From Tenebrio molitor (Eukaryota; Arthropoda; Insecta; Coleoptera; Tenebrionidae): a DNA stretch of 64,000 nucleotides. Below the pieces are notes generated by a model. The model ran no database searches. It worked only from the letters and a program-made list of their open reading frames with translations, and was not told the origin of the DNA. The stretch is taken from positions 20,212,001-20,276,000 of the forward strand of contig NC_091052.1 of NCBI RefSeq assembly GCF_963966145.1, written 5' to 3'. A program made the position numbers and the translations under genes. Positions 47,402 through 58,260 of the stretch are shown here, piece by piece. How positions within the stretch are numbered: the first letter of the stretch is position 1; each line of letters starts with the position of its first letter.

Positions 47402-48464
47402 TTCCATGGATTTTTTGCTTCCAGGTTTCATTTATTTGTCAGAGTTGACAAGTGATTATACTTTTCAAAGCAATTTTACCGCAAAATGCCTAATGATAAT
47501 AAAATAACAGCCATTGAATTGTTAATTTTAGCCAAAATATTTTTTTTAATAAAATGTTAATTAATTAACTGCTTGAAGTCACATTTAAAACCCAAAAAAA
47601 GAAGTTGTCCCAGATGTATACAAACAAGTGAAATTGAATGTTGCGTTACAACAAATTTATTTGAAAATGGCTGTACAAGGAATCAGAGAAAAATAAAACT
47701 TCAGTACCTAATGCAACTCCAAAATAACAAACGAAGTTTGTACGATTTTCCAGCAGTATTTGATACCTTTTTTTTGGTGCTAACTATATGGCCGAAATAT
47801 TAATTAATATTAAATCATCTCTTCTTTGAAATAGTGCTGCATCAGTACGAACATCTGATCAATTTGTCTATAACAGTAGGCGTTTCGCATCAAGCCTGAA
47901 AATTTGCTATATTGCTAGGGTAGGTGATAATAATAATCGTAAATCAATCTTCTGTACAAACTTATAGTTCTATCCAAAGGAGATAACGTACACTTGCTTT
48001 CAAAACTTTAGCGTACACGTTCAAAATCAAGTTTTTTTAAATTTTACAAAATTAGGAAGTGTGAACGGGTAATTTTGAAATTAGGTTAAAGATGACATTA
48101 ACAGCAATTAAAAAAATTATGATCGGTCTTCTACTCACGGTCCCTTCTTGTTCCCACCTCTTCTTTAGGTACTTATTTATTACTTGTAGAACAGTGGTAG
48201 AGAAGGATCCAGTGGAGCTCGAAAAATACTTGTTTTACGTTATTATTTTCTACAATCATCTACACCATAAATAACAATAACCACTGAACTTTTCAATCTA
48301 TATTTGAAGAAAACGCTGTTCAAAGAGTGCACCTTAGACCAATGTATCTTTGTGGGGGAGTCCCGATTTTTTTTTATTTCTATATTTGCACTACTGAAGT
48401 GATTCCCTACAACGCTCTGAATTCGGAATTCGCGAATTTTGAGACACCCTGTATAATATGTCAT

Positions 48465-48590
48465 ACCAAAAGTTAACCTATTTGTGAAAAAGCCGTAATT
48501 AAACGATGTAAATTTTGACTTATGTGATTGTCATTTTCGTCCCAGTTTTATTTTATTTTAGTCCATTGACTACCGTTAATTTCAGAATTA
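48465..48590 (+). mobile_element. Right-end remnant of the 6661 element
   Basis: AGTTAACCTATT...TTGTCATTTTCGTCCCAGTT and the TTAGTCCA..GACTACCGTTA end correspond to 7250-7352 with mutations. Confidence 0.6.
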
Positions 48591-48724
48591 TAGAAAAATG
48601 AAGAAGTCGATTTATTACAGTTTTTTCCATATGTAAAGATGCCTTTTTGAAATTTGAACGTCTATTTTTAAATAGGTTAGGTAAGTTTGACAACATAAAA
48701 CGTCGCATATATTTTAGAACACCA

Positions 48725-49000
48725 GACACTATCCCACCTCCACCCGGCGGCACGGCAATTTTGCCGGAGTACATACACTATTACGGATATTACTATCAAG
48801 TAATAGTGCAGTGCTTATCAACATAATTACCGGCGTCTTGCCTCCGCATTTTGACTTTGTTGTGTATTATGTTATGTGTCAATGTTAAGGAACTTCCTCA
48901 CGATGTGACATGAGTATAAGAATATACCTTTTTGAATTTCAACTACCAATGTGTTATCTAAATCCAGAATTTTTAAATTTTTAAAAAGAGATTGCGGTAC
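48725..49000 (-). repeat. Duplicated LINE 3' segment, copy 1
   Basis: Nearly identical to 51004-51286 (few differences by eye). Contains CCACCTCCACCCGGCGGCAC and the end of the reverse-transcriptase fragment. Confidence 0.85.
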
Positions 49001-49215
49001 TATTCCCGTTGCTGAAATTACAAGTTGTAAAATCGAAATTTTTTCTAAACACCAAAGATTTCTCATAGCAACGGACAGCTCTAAATATTTATTAATTTTT
49101 GTGTTATATGTCTGTGTTATATTATGTGAATTTGGAACAGCTATATCTAAAAGATATGCTTGCTTTTGTTGTTTATTTAAAATTATAATGTCTGGTCTGT
49201 TAAGAACACCATAAT
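48895..49215 (-). pseudogene. C-terminal end of a non-LTR retrotransposon polyprotein
   Basis: The minus-strand reading RPDIIILNKQQKQAYLLDIA, VPNSHNI...KINKYLELSVAM and SATGIVPQSLFKNLKILDLD ends in HIVRKFLNIDT and a stop. The order 'PDI..., DIA.P, ...I.KY..L, ...TG..P..L...L..L', ending in an IVRKFL tail, is the familiar C-terminus of one group of non-LTR pol proteins. No reverse transcriptase core is present. Confidence 0.7.
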
Positions 49216-49217
49216 AT

Positions 49218-49338
49218 TGTCTATTTTATCCTCTGCACGGTGCTCTTCGCAATAATACTGGGTTATCCTCCGGATCGAGCACCCTTCTTCTAATTTGGAA
49301 AGAATGAGCACTTTCGCGTTTTCGGTTAGATTAGGCAT
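49218..49338 (-). pseudogene. Tc1-type transposase N-terminal fragment
   Basis: ATG at 49338 (minus) reads MPNLTENAKVLILSKLEEG, then CSIRRITQYY. This resembles the first helix-turn-helix of Tc1/mariner transposases and shares MPNLTE with the element at 6793. It runs straight into the LINE-derived fragment, so this is a chimeric junction. Confidence 0.5.
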
Positions 49339-49757
49339 TTTGTTTGTCAAAATTGACATTGATCATTAACAAAAAATGTAAGTGCATTTCACACTATAGA
49401 AAATTAGGTGTACTCTATAATTTTTAAATTAACTGTGCAAGTAAGTAAGTATTTTTTTGTGGTCACCTTGATGAGCTAAAAAACTGTACATGGTGGATAC
49501 CCTGATAAAATTGAATTAAGCATATGATTAATTTTAATGCTTAATGATATACTGGTGGATGATAAAATCCGGCCCGATCTCTAGAGCTTTTATTACAGAT
49601 AGCACGGCATCGTGATGATCGATAATACTACATTTTTACCTGATTAAAACACGTGCGACATTTTAGAGATGCGAGATAGTCAACTTTTTATTTTGAAATT
49701 CTTTGCATTCAGAATAAAAAAGTCTTTCAGGTTGAGAAAATGAAAGAACCATATGTG

Positions 49758-50008
49758 TACTATTCCGGACACGGAATCTTGGCCAACATTTTTTTGACAT
49801 TTCTAGAAAAAATGATGTAAACCAATCATTAGCGTCATTAATAAATGACAATTATTAAAAATCACTTTGAAGTTTTTATTCTGACATCAAAAAAGCAAGG
49901 AAATGGCATTATCGAGTCAAAAGTTGGGTTATATTCAATAAAGGCCAGTTCACACATATTTGTCAGTTAAATGTCAGTTATGGCCAAGATTCCGTGTCCG
50001 GAATAGTA
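49758..50008. mobile_element. MITE, 251 bp
   Basis: TACTATTCCGGACACGGAAT...CTTGGCCA and its complement, flanked by TA. Confidence 0.85.
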
Positions 50009-50492
50009 CATTTAAAAATAACAAGTTGACAATCACTGCTAAAATCTATTAAGCCATGAAATTGTTCTAATTAGGTCAAAAATATAGTATTTAGCTTCAA
50101 GCTGTTAAAAATCGCCCCTTTGTGTACCTATATGGAAACGGTTGAAGTGTTTTTTTTTTAATATAACCGGACTTGAAACACTTCAAATCCAAGGAGATGA
50201 AATGTCCACAGGTGGCTCGACTGAGCAAAATGTAAGGTCATTTGAATCATTTCTCACGATTTATTTATCAATAATTACGCGAAATATTTAATATGTATAT
50301 AATTAAACTATCCTTATCCCTATTAAAAAAAAACTAAAAAAGCGAAATAACGAAATTATTACTCAATATTTAACCAGTGTCACTGTGTTGTACCACGAGT
50401 CGTCCATGTGCAGGGATGACAGATGTCAAAATCAAAAATAGCAAGCTGGTCGTTCAACGTTAAAAAGTAAACTTTAAATTTTAGTAGATTTT

Positions 50493-50623
50493 GGTAATAT
50501 TATTTAACCTTCGGGTACTAATAATATTGGCACCAGTAAATTCTAGTTCTCTTGTTGTGCAATATTATTAGCAGCCGAAGGTTAAATAATATTGCAACCA
50601 GAGAACTAGAAATTACTGGTGCC
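50493..50623. repeat. Interleaved inverted repeats A-B-A'-B'
   Basis: A (50493-50528) pairs with A' (50560-50595) via TATTTAACCTTCGG / CCGAAGGTTAAATA. B (50529-50552) pairs with B' (50600-50623) via GGCACCAGTAAATTCTAGTT and complement. The pairings cross, unlike an ordinary hairpin. Confidence 0.85.
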
Positions 50624-50724
50624 TTAAAATTTGAAAATTGTCATTTTACTTTAACTGCAGCAAGAGAAAATAAATGAGGTCATGTCCGATTTTTTTTTGT
50701 TATCCGTTTGAAGATACATAATTA

Positions 50725-50868
50725 GTATATTATGATACGAGTCTTATAAGAAGCATTTTATCGCACGCACGGTTTTAGAGCACGACGAGCGTAACGAGGA
50801 GTGCCCTAAAGGAGTAAGTGCGATAAAATGCCTTATAAACGAGATGTCATACAGTATTTTTTCTACTT
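50725..50868. repeat. Hairpin with GACGAGCGTAACGAGG tip
   Basis: AGTATATTATGATACGAG...TTATAAG.AGCATTTTATCGCAC pairs with GTGCGATAAAATGCCTTATAA...CATACAGTATT. Confidence 0.8.
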
Positions 50869-51003
50869 TGCCACTTTTTCAATGAAAAAAAATAATTTAA
50901 AATTTAAAACCGTTAAAGTTGAAGGATTCCACCCAAGGTCACGTCTGCGGTCTGCCGCGACACCACAGTATCCGTCAAAATTAAAAAATTAAATTTCACT
51001 ATT

Positions 51004-51286
51004 TACTATCCCACCTCCACCCGGCGGCACGGCAATTTTGCCGGAGTACATACACTATTACGGATATTACTATCAAGTAATAGTGCAGTGCTTATCAACA
51101 TAATTACCGGCGTCTTGCCTCCGCATTTTGACTTTGTTGTGTATTATGTTCTGTGTCAATGTTAAGGAACTTCCTCACGATGTGACATGAGTATAATAAT
51201 ATACCTTTTTGAATTTCAACTACCAATGTGTTATCTAAATCCAGAATTTTTAAATTTTTAAAAAGAGATTGCGGTACTATTTTTAG
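51004..51286 (-). repeat. Duplicated LINE 3' segment, copy 2
   Basis: Near-identical to 48725-49000. It again encodes the VPQSLFKNLKILDLDNTL tail, then diverges into unrelated sequence at 51287, so the copies share one end and not the other. Confidence 0.85.
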
Positions 51287-51365
51287 TATTATTATTACAT
51301 CACGCCTTTTCCTATTACGATACGTAAAACAGTATCGTGATAGCATCAGTACGAACGCAAAGTAG

Positions 51366-51494
51366 AAAATAGTATATTATGCACCGAAGGAGTGAAGTGG
51401 ATGATATTTACCCGAGGTGCAGTTTGTAGCTCGAAGGTTCTACAAAGCACTGAGGGTAAAAATCATTCACTCCCGAGGTCCATATACTATTTTT
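51366..51494. repeat. Hairpin
   Basis: AATAGTATATTATG, then ACCGAAGGAGTGAA and TTTACCCGAGGTGC, pairs with GCACTGAGGGTAAA...TTCACTCCCGAGGT...ATACTATTTTTTG. Confidence 0.75.
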
Positions 51495-51979
51495 TGCCCT
51501 CATTATATACAGGTCGTGCAAAAAATAGTTGACTCTCTGATTGTATGGAGTACACCGGGTCTTTTTTATTGTATTATTGTATTTGTATCACAAGGCCAGA
51601 AACTGCACGTTTGCGATCATGAGTACGGTTTGCTGTACGAGTCGCAGACGAGTTGCAAGTACGATTTTTGTGAAACAAAAGTTAAAGCACTTATTTTAAT
51701 AATTGGTATTAGAGACTTTTTTGTGTTGGCAACACTTAAACATTTGAAATGTAAAATCAACATCGCTCTTGTTTCCTGACATTTATTAAATTTTGTTAAT
51801 TTGTTTCTTTTTGACATCTTCCTGAAACATTTGGTGTAATGGATACATCAGTCCATATTCAAGAAGTGGCTCAAAACAATCAAAACAGTTCAAACGTAAT
51901 TTTAATTAATTAATTTATTTAAATATTGCTTCTTTGTAGTTTGTACGTTATTGTAAATAGAAAAACATTTTTAACAAGC

Positions 51980-52180
51980 CATGCACAGAATTAACATTGA
52001 CGCTTTCAACTTGTCAAAACGAAACATCAAGCTAATTTTAAAGATTTTAAGCGATTTGGACCCTTTAAGCGGCTCGTCGAACAAAAAAACGATGTATTCA
52101 ACTCGTTCATGGGCCTTTAACTGGCGTACTCATGCCAAAAAAAAAGCCCAATTTACACACGAATTCGTTAAATAAACTAG
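51980..52180. repeat. Dispersed repeat R1, copy c
   Basis: Shares CAACTTGTCAAAACGAAAC, TTTTAAAGATTTTAAGCGAT and AAGCCCAATTTACACACGAA with the other R1 copies. Confidence 0.8.
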
Positions 52181-52385
52181 GTGTTAATACAGTGTGTCTC
52201 CGGATAGGTGAAACGACTCTTGTAAAAGATAAAAAATTCTCGATTTAAATTTTCATTTTCTGGACTTCAGCCCTGCTTGGTTAAAGATCAATTTTTAACA
52301 GGATTTTAGTTTTGAAAAGTCAAGTTTGTCTTGGAAATTTTCAAAAAACCTATTTTTCTGTAAAGTGCCTTTTATGTGGTAAATA

Positions 52386-52582
52386 CTCCAAAAAGTTATT
52401 AAGAAAAGTTGTTTAGAACAACATCTAGGTCCTTAGACAAAATTTCAAAATCATCGGCCAACCAGCTTTGACTTGTGAAATAAACATTAAAAAGATAAAA
52501 AATCATAGTTGGCCCCTGATTTTGAAATTTGGTATAAGGGCCTAGATGTTGATTCTAAACAACTTTCCTTAATAACTTTTTG
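52386..52582. repeat. Inverted repeat, about 200 bp
   Basis: AAAAAGTTATTAAG.AAAGTTGTTTAGAA...CATCTAGG pairs with CCTAGATGTTGATTCTAAAC...CTTAATAACTTTTT. An inner TTTCAAAATCA stem is also present. Confidence 0.75.
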
Positions 52583-52669
52583 TCGTATTTGTCACAGTAG
52601 AATCTGCACTTAGTACAGAGGCTGATTAAAAAGTGTGCACACTTAAGTCGACGTCGCTTGAAAAAAAAA

Positions 52670-53262
52670 AAACGTTTTGACTCAAAGCCATTGAGAAAAT
52701 CGTCTCCATTTTGCAAGAAACCATATGGCGTGACAAGAGCAATGGAATAGTGTAATTTTCATGGATGAAAAAAGATTTTGCCTTGACGGTCCAGATGGAT
52801 ATTTATACTATTTTCGTGACTTAAGAAAAGAAGAAGAATTTGCCGCTCGTCACCATAGACGGGAAGCCAGGGTAAGGGTGTGGGTCGCAATTTCGTCTAA
52901 AGGAGTGGTGCATTTAGAAATTTTAAATGGAATTCAAAATGCTCAGAAATTGTATAGAGATCTTTCGATATGGGTAAAACCTATAATAGAAAGAACCATG
53001 GATGGCTTACCATGGGTCTTCCAACATGACCATGCTGCAGTCCATACTGAACGCTTGGTCAGTAGTTGGTTAGAGGAAGAAAATATTAATGTGTGCGAGT
53101 GGCCTAGTGTGTCATCTGATATAAACATTTTAGAAAATGTTTGGGGTTGGTTTTTCAGACAGTTGTATGGTAATTCAGGGATACCTGAATTCTTTATTTA
53201 ATTCTATTCCAAATAGAATCTTTGAAGTCATCCGCAAAGGAGGATCTCACACACACTATTAA
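52670..53262 (+). pseudogene. Tc1 transposase (DD34E), N-terminally truncated
   Basis: Cut-and-paste transposase of the Tc1/IS630 superfamily. The plus-strand reading enters at ENRLHFARNHMA and then meets two TGA/TAA lesions. An intact stretch from about 52746 gives VIFMDEKRFCLDGPDG (first catalytic D), WVFQHDHAAVHT (second D) and INILENVWGWF (catalytic E). The D-to-E spacing counts 34 residues. After a frameshift the C-terminus IPNRIFEVIRKGGSHTHY ends at the stop 53260-53262. The paired-like N-terminal domain is absent. A probable right terminal repeat (GTGAGGCTAATCAATTGTCG) lies near 53555-53582. Stops and truncation mean it cannot be active. Confidence 0.88.
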
Positions 53263-53754
53263 TGTTAATTCTTTAGTAGTTTTTGTTTATTATTTTACTT
53301 GTTATTGTTTTTTGTTCCTGTTTTACTATTAAATTGATTTAACTTAACGAATATTTTGCTTTTGTACTTAGGTTGTTGTAGTGAGGCTAGTCAAATGTCG
53401 CGACGAAAGTATCATTTAAATAACGTTTGTTCTTTAAAAAAGGACAACAAAAATTGAGTTGATTTTTAATAATTAAAATTTCATATAATTTGATAATGTA
53501 TAACAAAACTAATCGAACTCACTTCATAACATGCAAACAAAGGTAATTTTGGAGTGAGGCTAATCAATTGTCGCGGAGTGTAGTTCCCATACTTATCCAC
53601 AATTATTTTGAATCGCCCAATATAATCTACTATTATTTATTAACCCTTTTCGATTGACATACAGATCGTCTCGAGTGTCTAATAAAGGCTCTAGAGCTTA
53701 GGGCGGATTTTGTAATACACTCTTTACCTATAAAGTGAAAAATAAATATATTTC

Positions 53755-53945
53755 TTGTTCGACACTGTCAGAATTTGAGAATTTTCTCCTATGTGAACGG
53801 ATTTTGATAAATGTCACAACTTGTCAAAACGAAACGTCAAGCTAATTTTAAAGATTTTCAGCGATTTGGAGCCTTTATGAGGCTCGTCGAACAAAAAAAC
53901 GTTGTATTCAACTCGTTCGTGTGTAAATTGGGCCTTTTTTGGCAC
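53755..53945. repeat. Dispersed repeat R1, copy d
   Basis: TTGTTCGACACTGTCAGAAT through TGTGTAAATTGGGCCTTTTT. It is immediately followed by the R2 copy. Confidence 0.85.
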
Positions 53946-53947
53946 GA

Positions 53948-54540
53948 GTGCTCGTCAAATAATAGTATATTAAAAGACAAGTTTCATAAGACCAGTCTTG
54001 AAGCACTAATTCAAGATTAAAAAACGAGTGGCGTAGTCACGAGTTATTTTAAAGAATGAGTGCTTCAAGGTCTTATGAAACGAGTTTTTTATACTATTTT
54101 TTGTAATTTGCCCTTTTTAAGCCGTTTTTAAACAAAAATGTTTACTTTCCTCGATTTAGGGATTTTTGTGGCGGTTGGTAATGTCTTAATTTTAAAAGTG
54201 AAAATTTGATCAAGTCTTCAAAGTCGCCTTTTGTTTTATCCAAATTCTGTCACAAAAGACGAATATGGAAGATAATCTTTCATGTACGCCCGCTGAAATA
54301 CGTGAAATTCCCAAAAATACGGTCGCAAATTTGTTGCTTGATAAATCCTGATAAATAATTCTTTGCAAATTTTGTAATTTAAACACACGCATGACGAATC
54401 AAGTTTTGCTAACCTAAAAATTTTCGTAAAATGTTCCGTGAAATAATGGCTATAAGGACATCCCAGATGATGACGTCGCGTTCGTTAATATGTCTATTAA
54501 AGAATCAAAATGGAGGCAAATTACAAAAACTACTATTTAA
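53948..54540 (-). repeat. Dispersed repeat R2, copy B
   Basis: Inverted copy of 24790-25410. The left part (53984-54081) is a hairpin with tip GAGTGGCGTAGTCACG. Confidence 0.8.
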
Positions 54541-55338
54541 GTATTTGTGTTTCTTTACATGCATTTAGCATTTGATCTGTGATTTGGGGCTAGCAGACTA
54601 AATTTGTAATTAAAACTTATGAGTAATAAAATAATCATTATAATTTGGAAGTTCAATATTCCGTTTATGTACACCAGTTAACTCGATCATGATGAAAATC
54701 TTCTACTTTCTCGATTAAATAAATTAAAATAAAATTAAAATACAATCACTGACTTTATTAAAGTCTATGTTAATCGGTAAATTTAAAATGACGTAGTCTT
54801 AGTTTAATTACAACTATCGGTTATCATGTTAGAGAGATACCTTGGATTTTATTTTGTTATTGGTTTTAACTTCTAAACCTATCCAAAGTATTACGCATAA
54901 TGATTGATCTTAAAAAAGTTTATAACATCCACCTGTGGCATCATGTGGATTGATTCAAATAGTAAACAGCTTTAGCTAACTTTCTTGTTTTTTTAGTTGT
55001 TTCAGTTGTCAACAGAGTTCAATGCAAACACTTATTTTCTTTTAGATGAAGTCAGTGATCTCAGATTTTCACCTAGAGGATTAGTTAGTCACGTAAACTG
55101 ATTCATGTTACTTTAATTGTAAGAGGTAGTGTATAAATTGATTTAGTCCGTTTTGAAAATGTTTGTGCATTTAAAACTTGGTAGTACATATTACCTCAAT
55201 AAAAATATTATTGCGAACACTCAATTTTTTTTATCTGATTGTCTGTAAGTCATAACTTATAATACGTGGGTCAAGGAGGAATCTGAATGAACGTGGTAAG
55301 TACCTCGGTAAGTACTTCCATTAAAAATGGTTTAAATA
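54541..55338. other. No feature recognised
   Basis: AT-rich, no supportable gene or repeat. Confidence 0.45.
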
Positions 55339-56431
55339 TACAGGGTGTCTCAGCTAAGACTTTCGAGCCTAATATCTCAGTTATTTGCCAAGGGATTTTT
55401 ATGAAATTTAAAATGCAGATATTTTAGACGGTGAAGGTTCAACTGGTAATAATAAAATTACTTCAAATTAAAAAATGTAATTTTAACACATGTTTCCTTT
55501 ATTGAAAATTAGGCGCCATTATTATTAGATTGTCAAACATTAAAAAATAGAGGTCTACACAAACATTTAACAAAATCACTCGTCTGATTCAACGAAAATA
55601 TTAGATTTTGTTGTTAAAAATTTAATGTAAAATTTGAAGGTATTTGAACAGTTACCTTTTGAAACAAATGATGAAAAACCTTGGGATTCTGTCAAAAGTG
55701 GGCGCGCTTTATTAGAAACGTCAAATTGTGTGAATTTATTGAAAATACTCTAAAAATAGACTACAAGGGCAGAAATTTCAATATTGCTGAAAAAGGTAAC
55801 AATTTTTGCCTATGGAGAGTGTCGTAAGAACTTCAGTGACACAGTTCATTTTCTCGTAGAATACTATCCAAAAGTAGGCTTTACAAAATGTAAGGTTAAG
55901 AGAGTCGTCAATTTATTTGAAGACACAGAAAGCGTACGTGAACTAAATTACCTTGTTAAAATATCCCGATCTTGTTTTAGTCCTTCATGAAAGAATTAAA
56001 GCATCCATTATAATAAATTACGTCCAAATGTGTTAGTAAGGTTAGCAAGATAAACGTCAAATATGTCAGCTGCGTTTATGCGATCACCAAAATTCGGCAA
56101 AATTGCGCGTTTGTTTCATACGCGTCTACGCTTTTGCATCTACAGCAACGTTTAACACGGTTTTTTGTTTTTTTCTTGCAAACCAGACGTCTTTCAAGGA
56201 CGAGTTTCTCCCTACAGCATTTTGTATTGACGATCAATTTTTTGATGTAAATCTTAAGTGATTCAACATTTTAAAAAGGCATGTAGAAATTACGTTTTTA
56301 AGACTTGAGTAATTGCATTAATGGGATTTTATTCTTCACCGTCTAAAATATCTGCATTTTAAATTTCACAAAAATCCGTTGGAAAATAACCGAGTTATTA
56401 GGCTCGAAAGTCTTAGCTGAGACATCCTGTA
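55339..56431 (+). mobile_element. Mariner-like element with about 100 bp TIRs, transposase mostly lost
   Basis: TACAGGGTGTCTCAGCTAAG begins an imperfect inverted repeat of about 100 bp that ends in the matching CTTAGCTGAGACATCCTGTA. TA is at both edges. Between them only an N-terminal transposase fragment remains (55784-55990). Confidence 0.85.
55784..55990 (+). pseudogene. Transposase N-terminal helix-turn-helix fragment
   Basis: The reading KKVTIFAYGECRKNFSDTVH followed by FLVEYYPKVGFTKCKVKRVV and NLFEDTESV resembles the DUF4817-type HTH domain. That domain opens many insect mariner-like transposases (a YGEC, YPK and F..TESV pattern). No catalytic part follows inside the element. The fragment at 32960-33140 could be from the same transposase class. 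Confidence 0.55.
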
Positions 56432-57141
56432 TAACTAAATAACATTCTAGTTCTTTTATTTACAATTTCTTGTTTAGACTAGAGTATACCATTTACCATT
56501 TTTATTTTTAAAATATGTAATATGTTTTCTTTTTTAACTAGGCTTACTATGAATGGATTTGTTATTTATATAGTCGATTTCATATAAATGTTCATCAAGT
56601 GAGCTGTGCATGTGTAAAAGCACCTTTAATTTGGTTACATTGCAAAAGTCACATTTATGAAGGTCATGTCCAATAAATCTTTACTTGGTAAAAATACAAA
56701 GACAGAAACAAATAGAATTACTTTAATTTAATCAGTAAAAAGACGTAGGTAACATTGGTTTTGAAATCAGCAATGTTAAAACGGACAAAACTGAAAAATT
56801 AGTCAAATCGGGCAAGCAACTTTGAAAGTAAAAGTCACTAGCTTTGGCTTTAATACCAACAGAAAATCAGATTTTCATGGCTTGCTTAGATGCACATTTA
56901 TATGAAATTGAGTATAGTGATCATAATGTTGTTGATACTTAGCAAAAGGAACTAAGTAGCAGCCAGGAGTTAAATTGGGTACAAAACAACTAAATATTTT
57001 TGGATTCAATCGTTAATTTAAAATAAATAAATAAAATTCTTATCACTGCACTTTTTACCTAAAAAATGACAGTAACAGCGACAAAAATTGACAGTTCACA
57101 TGAAAGCGGCAAAAATTTTATAACATGGGCATGGCCTGCTT

Positions 57142-57173
57142 CGACTACAATCATTTATAATAACCCTGTATTT
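57142..57173. mobile_element. One-ended remnant of MITE family A
   Basis: ACAATCATTTATAATAACCC then TGTA matches the right end of 45501-45734. Confidence 0.6.
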
Positions 57174-57230
57174 GTAAAGTAAAAACTGATTGCAAAAATC
57201 TTTGCGCAGAATTTGTTCTTATCAGAATTG

Positions 57231-57409
57231 TATCGGGTGTTTTTTTAAATTTCACCTCGTAGTATGTGTTGAACAGTCGATTGTGCACGCACCACTTGTG
57301 TAACACGTAAGATTTAAACAGCTGATCCGTGATCCATAACCTGTATAGTGCGTTCACAATCGAGTCTTCAACGCTTGCTATGAGGTGAAACTTAAAAAAA
57401 CACCCGATA
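57231..57409. mobile_element. MITE family C, copy 2
   Basis: TATCGGGTGTTTTTTTAAAT then TTCACCTCGTAGTATGTGTTG pairs with its own right arm (CAACGCTTGCTATGAGGTGAA...). The core matches copy 1 at 46661-46842 while the arms differ. Confidence 0.8.
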
Positions 57410-58019
57410 CTTCTCCATGCGTAAATCTTAATAAGTTGTGTTAACTGTTCTTTGCAAACTATTAAAAAAACTAGAATTGCCTACTTAAAAAAAAAATACA
57501 ATTCATATTTTGGTATTTCACCTATTCAAGAAGACCACATAAAAAATTAGAAACATAAACTTTTCTCCCACGTATTTGGAGGTTACCTTCTATTTGCTAT
57601 ATGTATCTGTATACAAAACATAAATCTTAAAATTATTTTAAACGATATTTTGCTCATATTGAAACTTTTCATTGAAGAAGGATTAACTAAGAATTATTTT
57701 CAAAAATTGATTGAAATCAGTAAACAACTTCAAAGTATGTGCATTTTGTATATTTTCTGCTTTCTAATTATGACAAATGTCACATAAAAATGTAAAAGAA
57801 AAAATATCGACCCCAAAATAGAATCGTGATAGATCCCAGATGTCGGTGTTTATAAGTTAGACACAGTCTTTCAAAAGTAACTTTTAAGTAGAAATTATTT
57901 TTAAAATAGGTCGAATTAGAAAAAGTATTTCTATAAATAATGATTGAATTTATATTTAATACCAAATAGAGACACATTTTCGATTCGAAATTACAAATAA
58001 CAATACCAGTCAAATGAAA

Positions 58020-58260
58020 TTTGGAAAGCCTTATGGGAGGTCTCTTACCCCACTCTAGTATACGTATGCCCCAGCCCAGAGCCAGTATATGATTTTCGAG
58101 GGATGACATGGGGTGGTAGCCTCCCGGACGCAGCTAAGGGTCGATCTGTTTCCGACTGCTTCCGAACGAGATCGTGATAGTACGCACGTCCAGTGTTGAA
58201 CCGGCGTCGCGACGCGTCGACCGTATGATTGAAGTGTGCCGTAGATTATCTGTCTTATCC
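58020..58260. other. Small GC/CpG-rich island
   Basis: Contrasts with AT-rich flanks and contains CGGCGTCGCGACGCGTCGAC. No gene or repeat identified; a promoter is one possibility. Confidence 0.3.

Noticed and set aside
24790..54540. A conserved protein encoded by the two R2 copies (KLQNVQRIIYQDL...)
   Set aside because: Similarity is equal at the nucleotide level across the whole repeat, including non-coding flanks, so it does not show selection on a protein.
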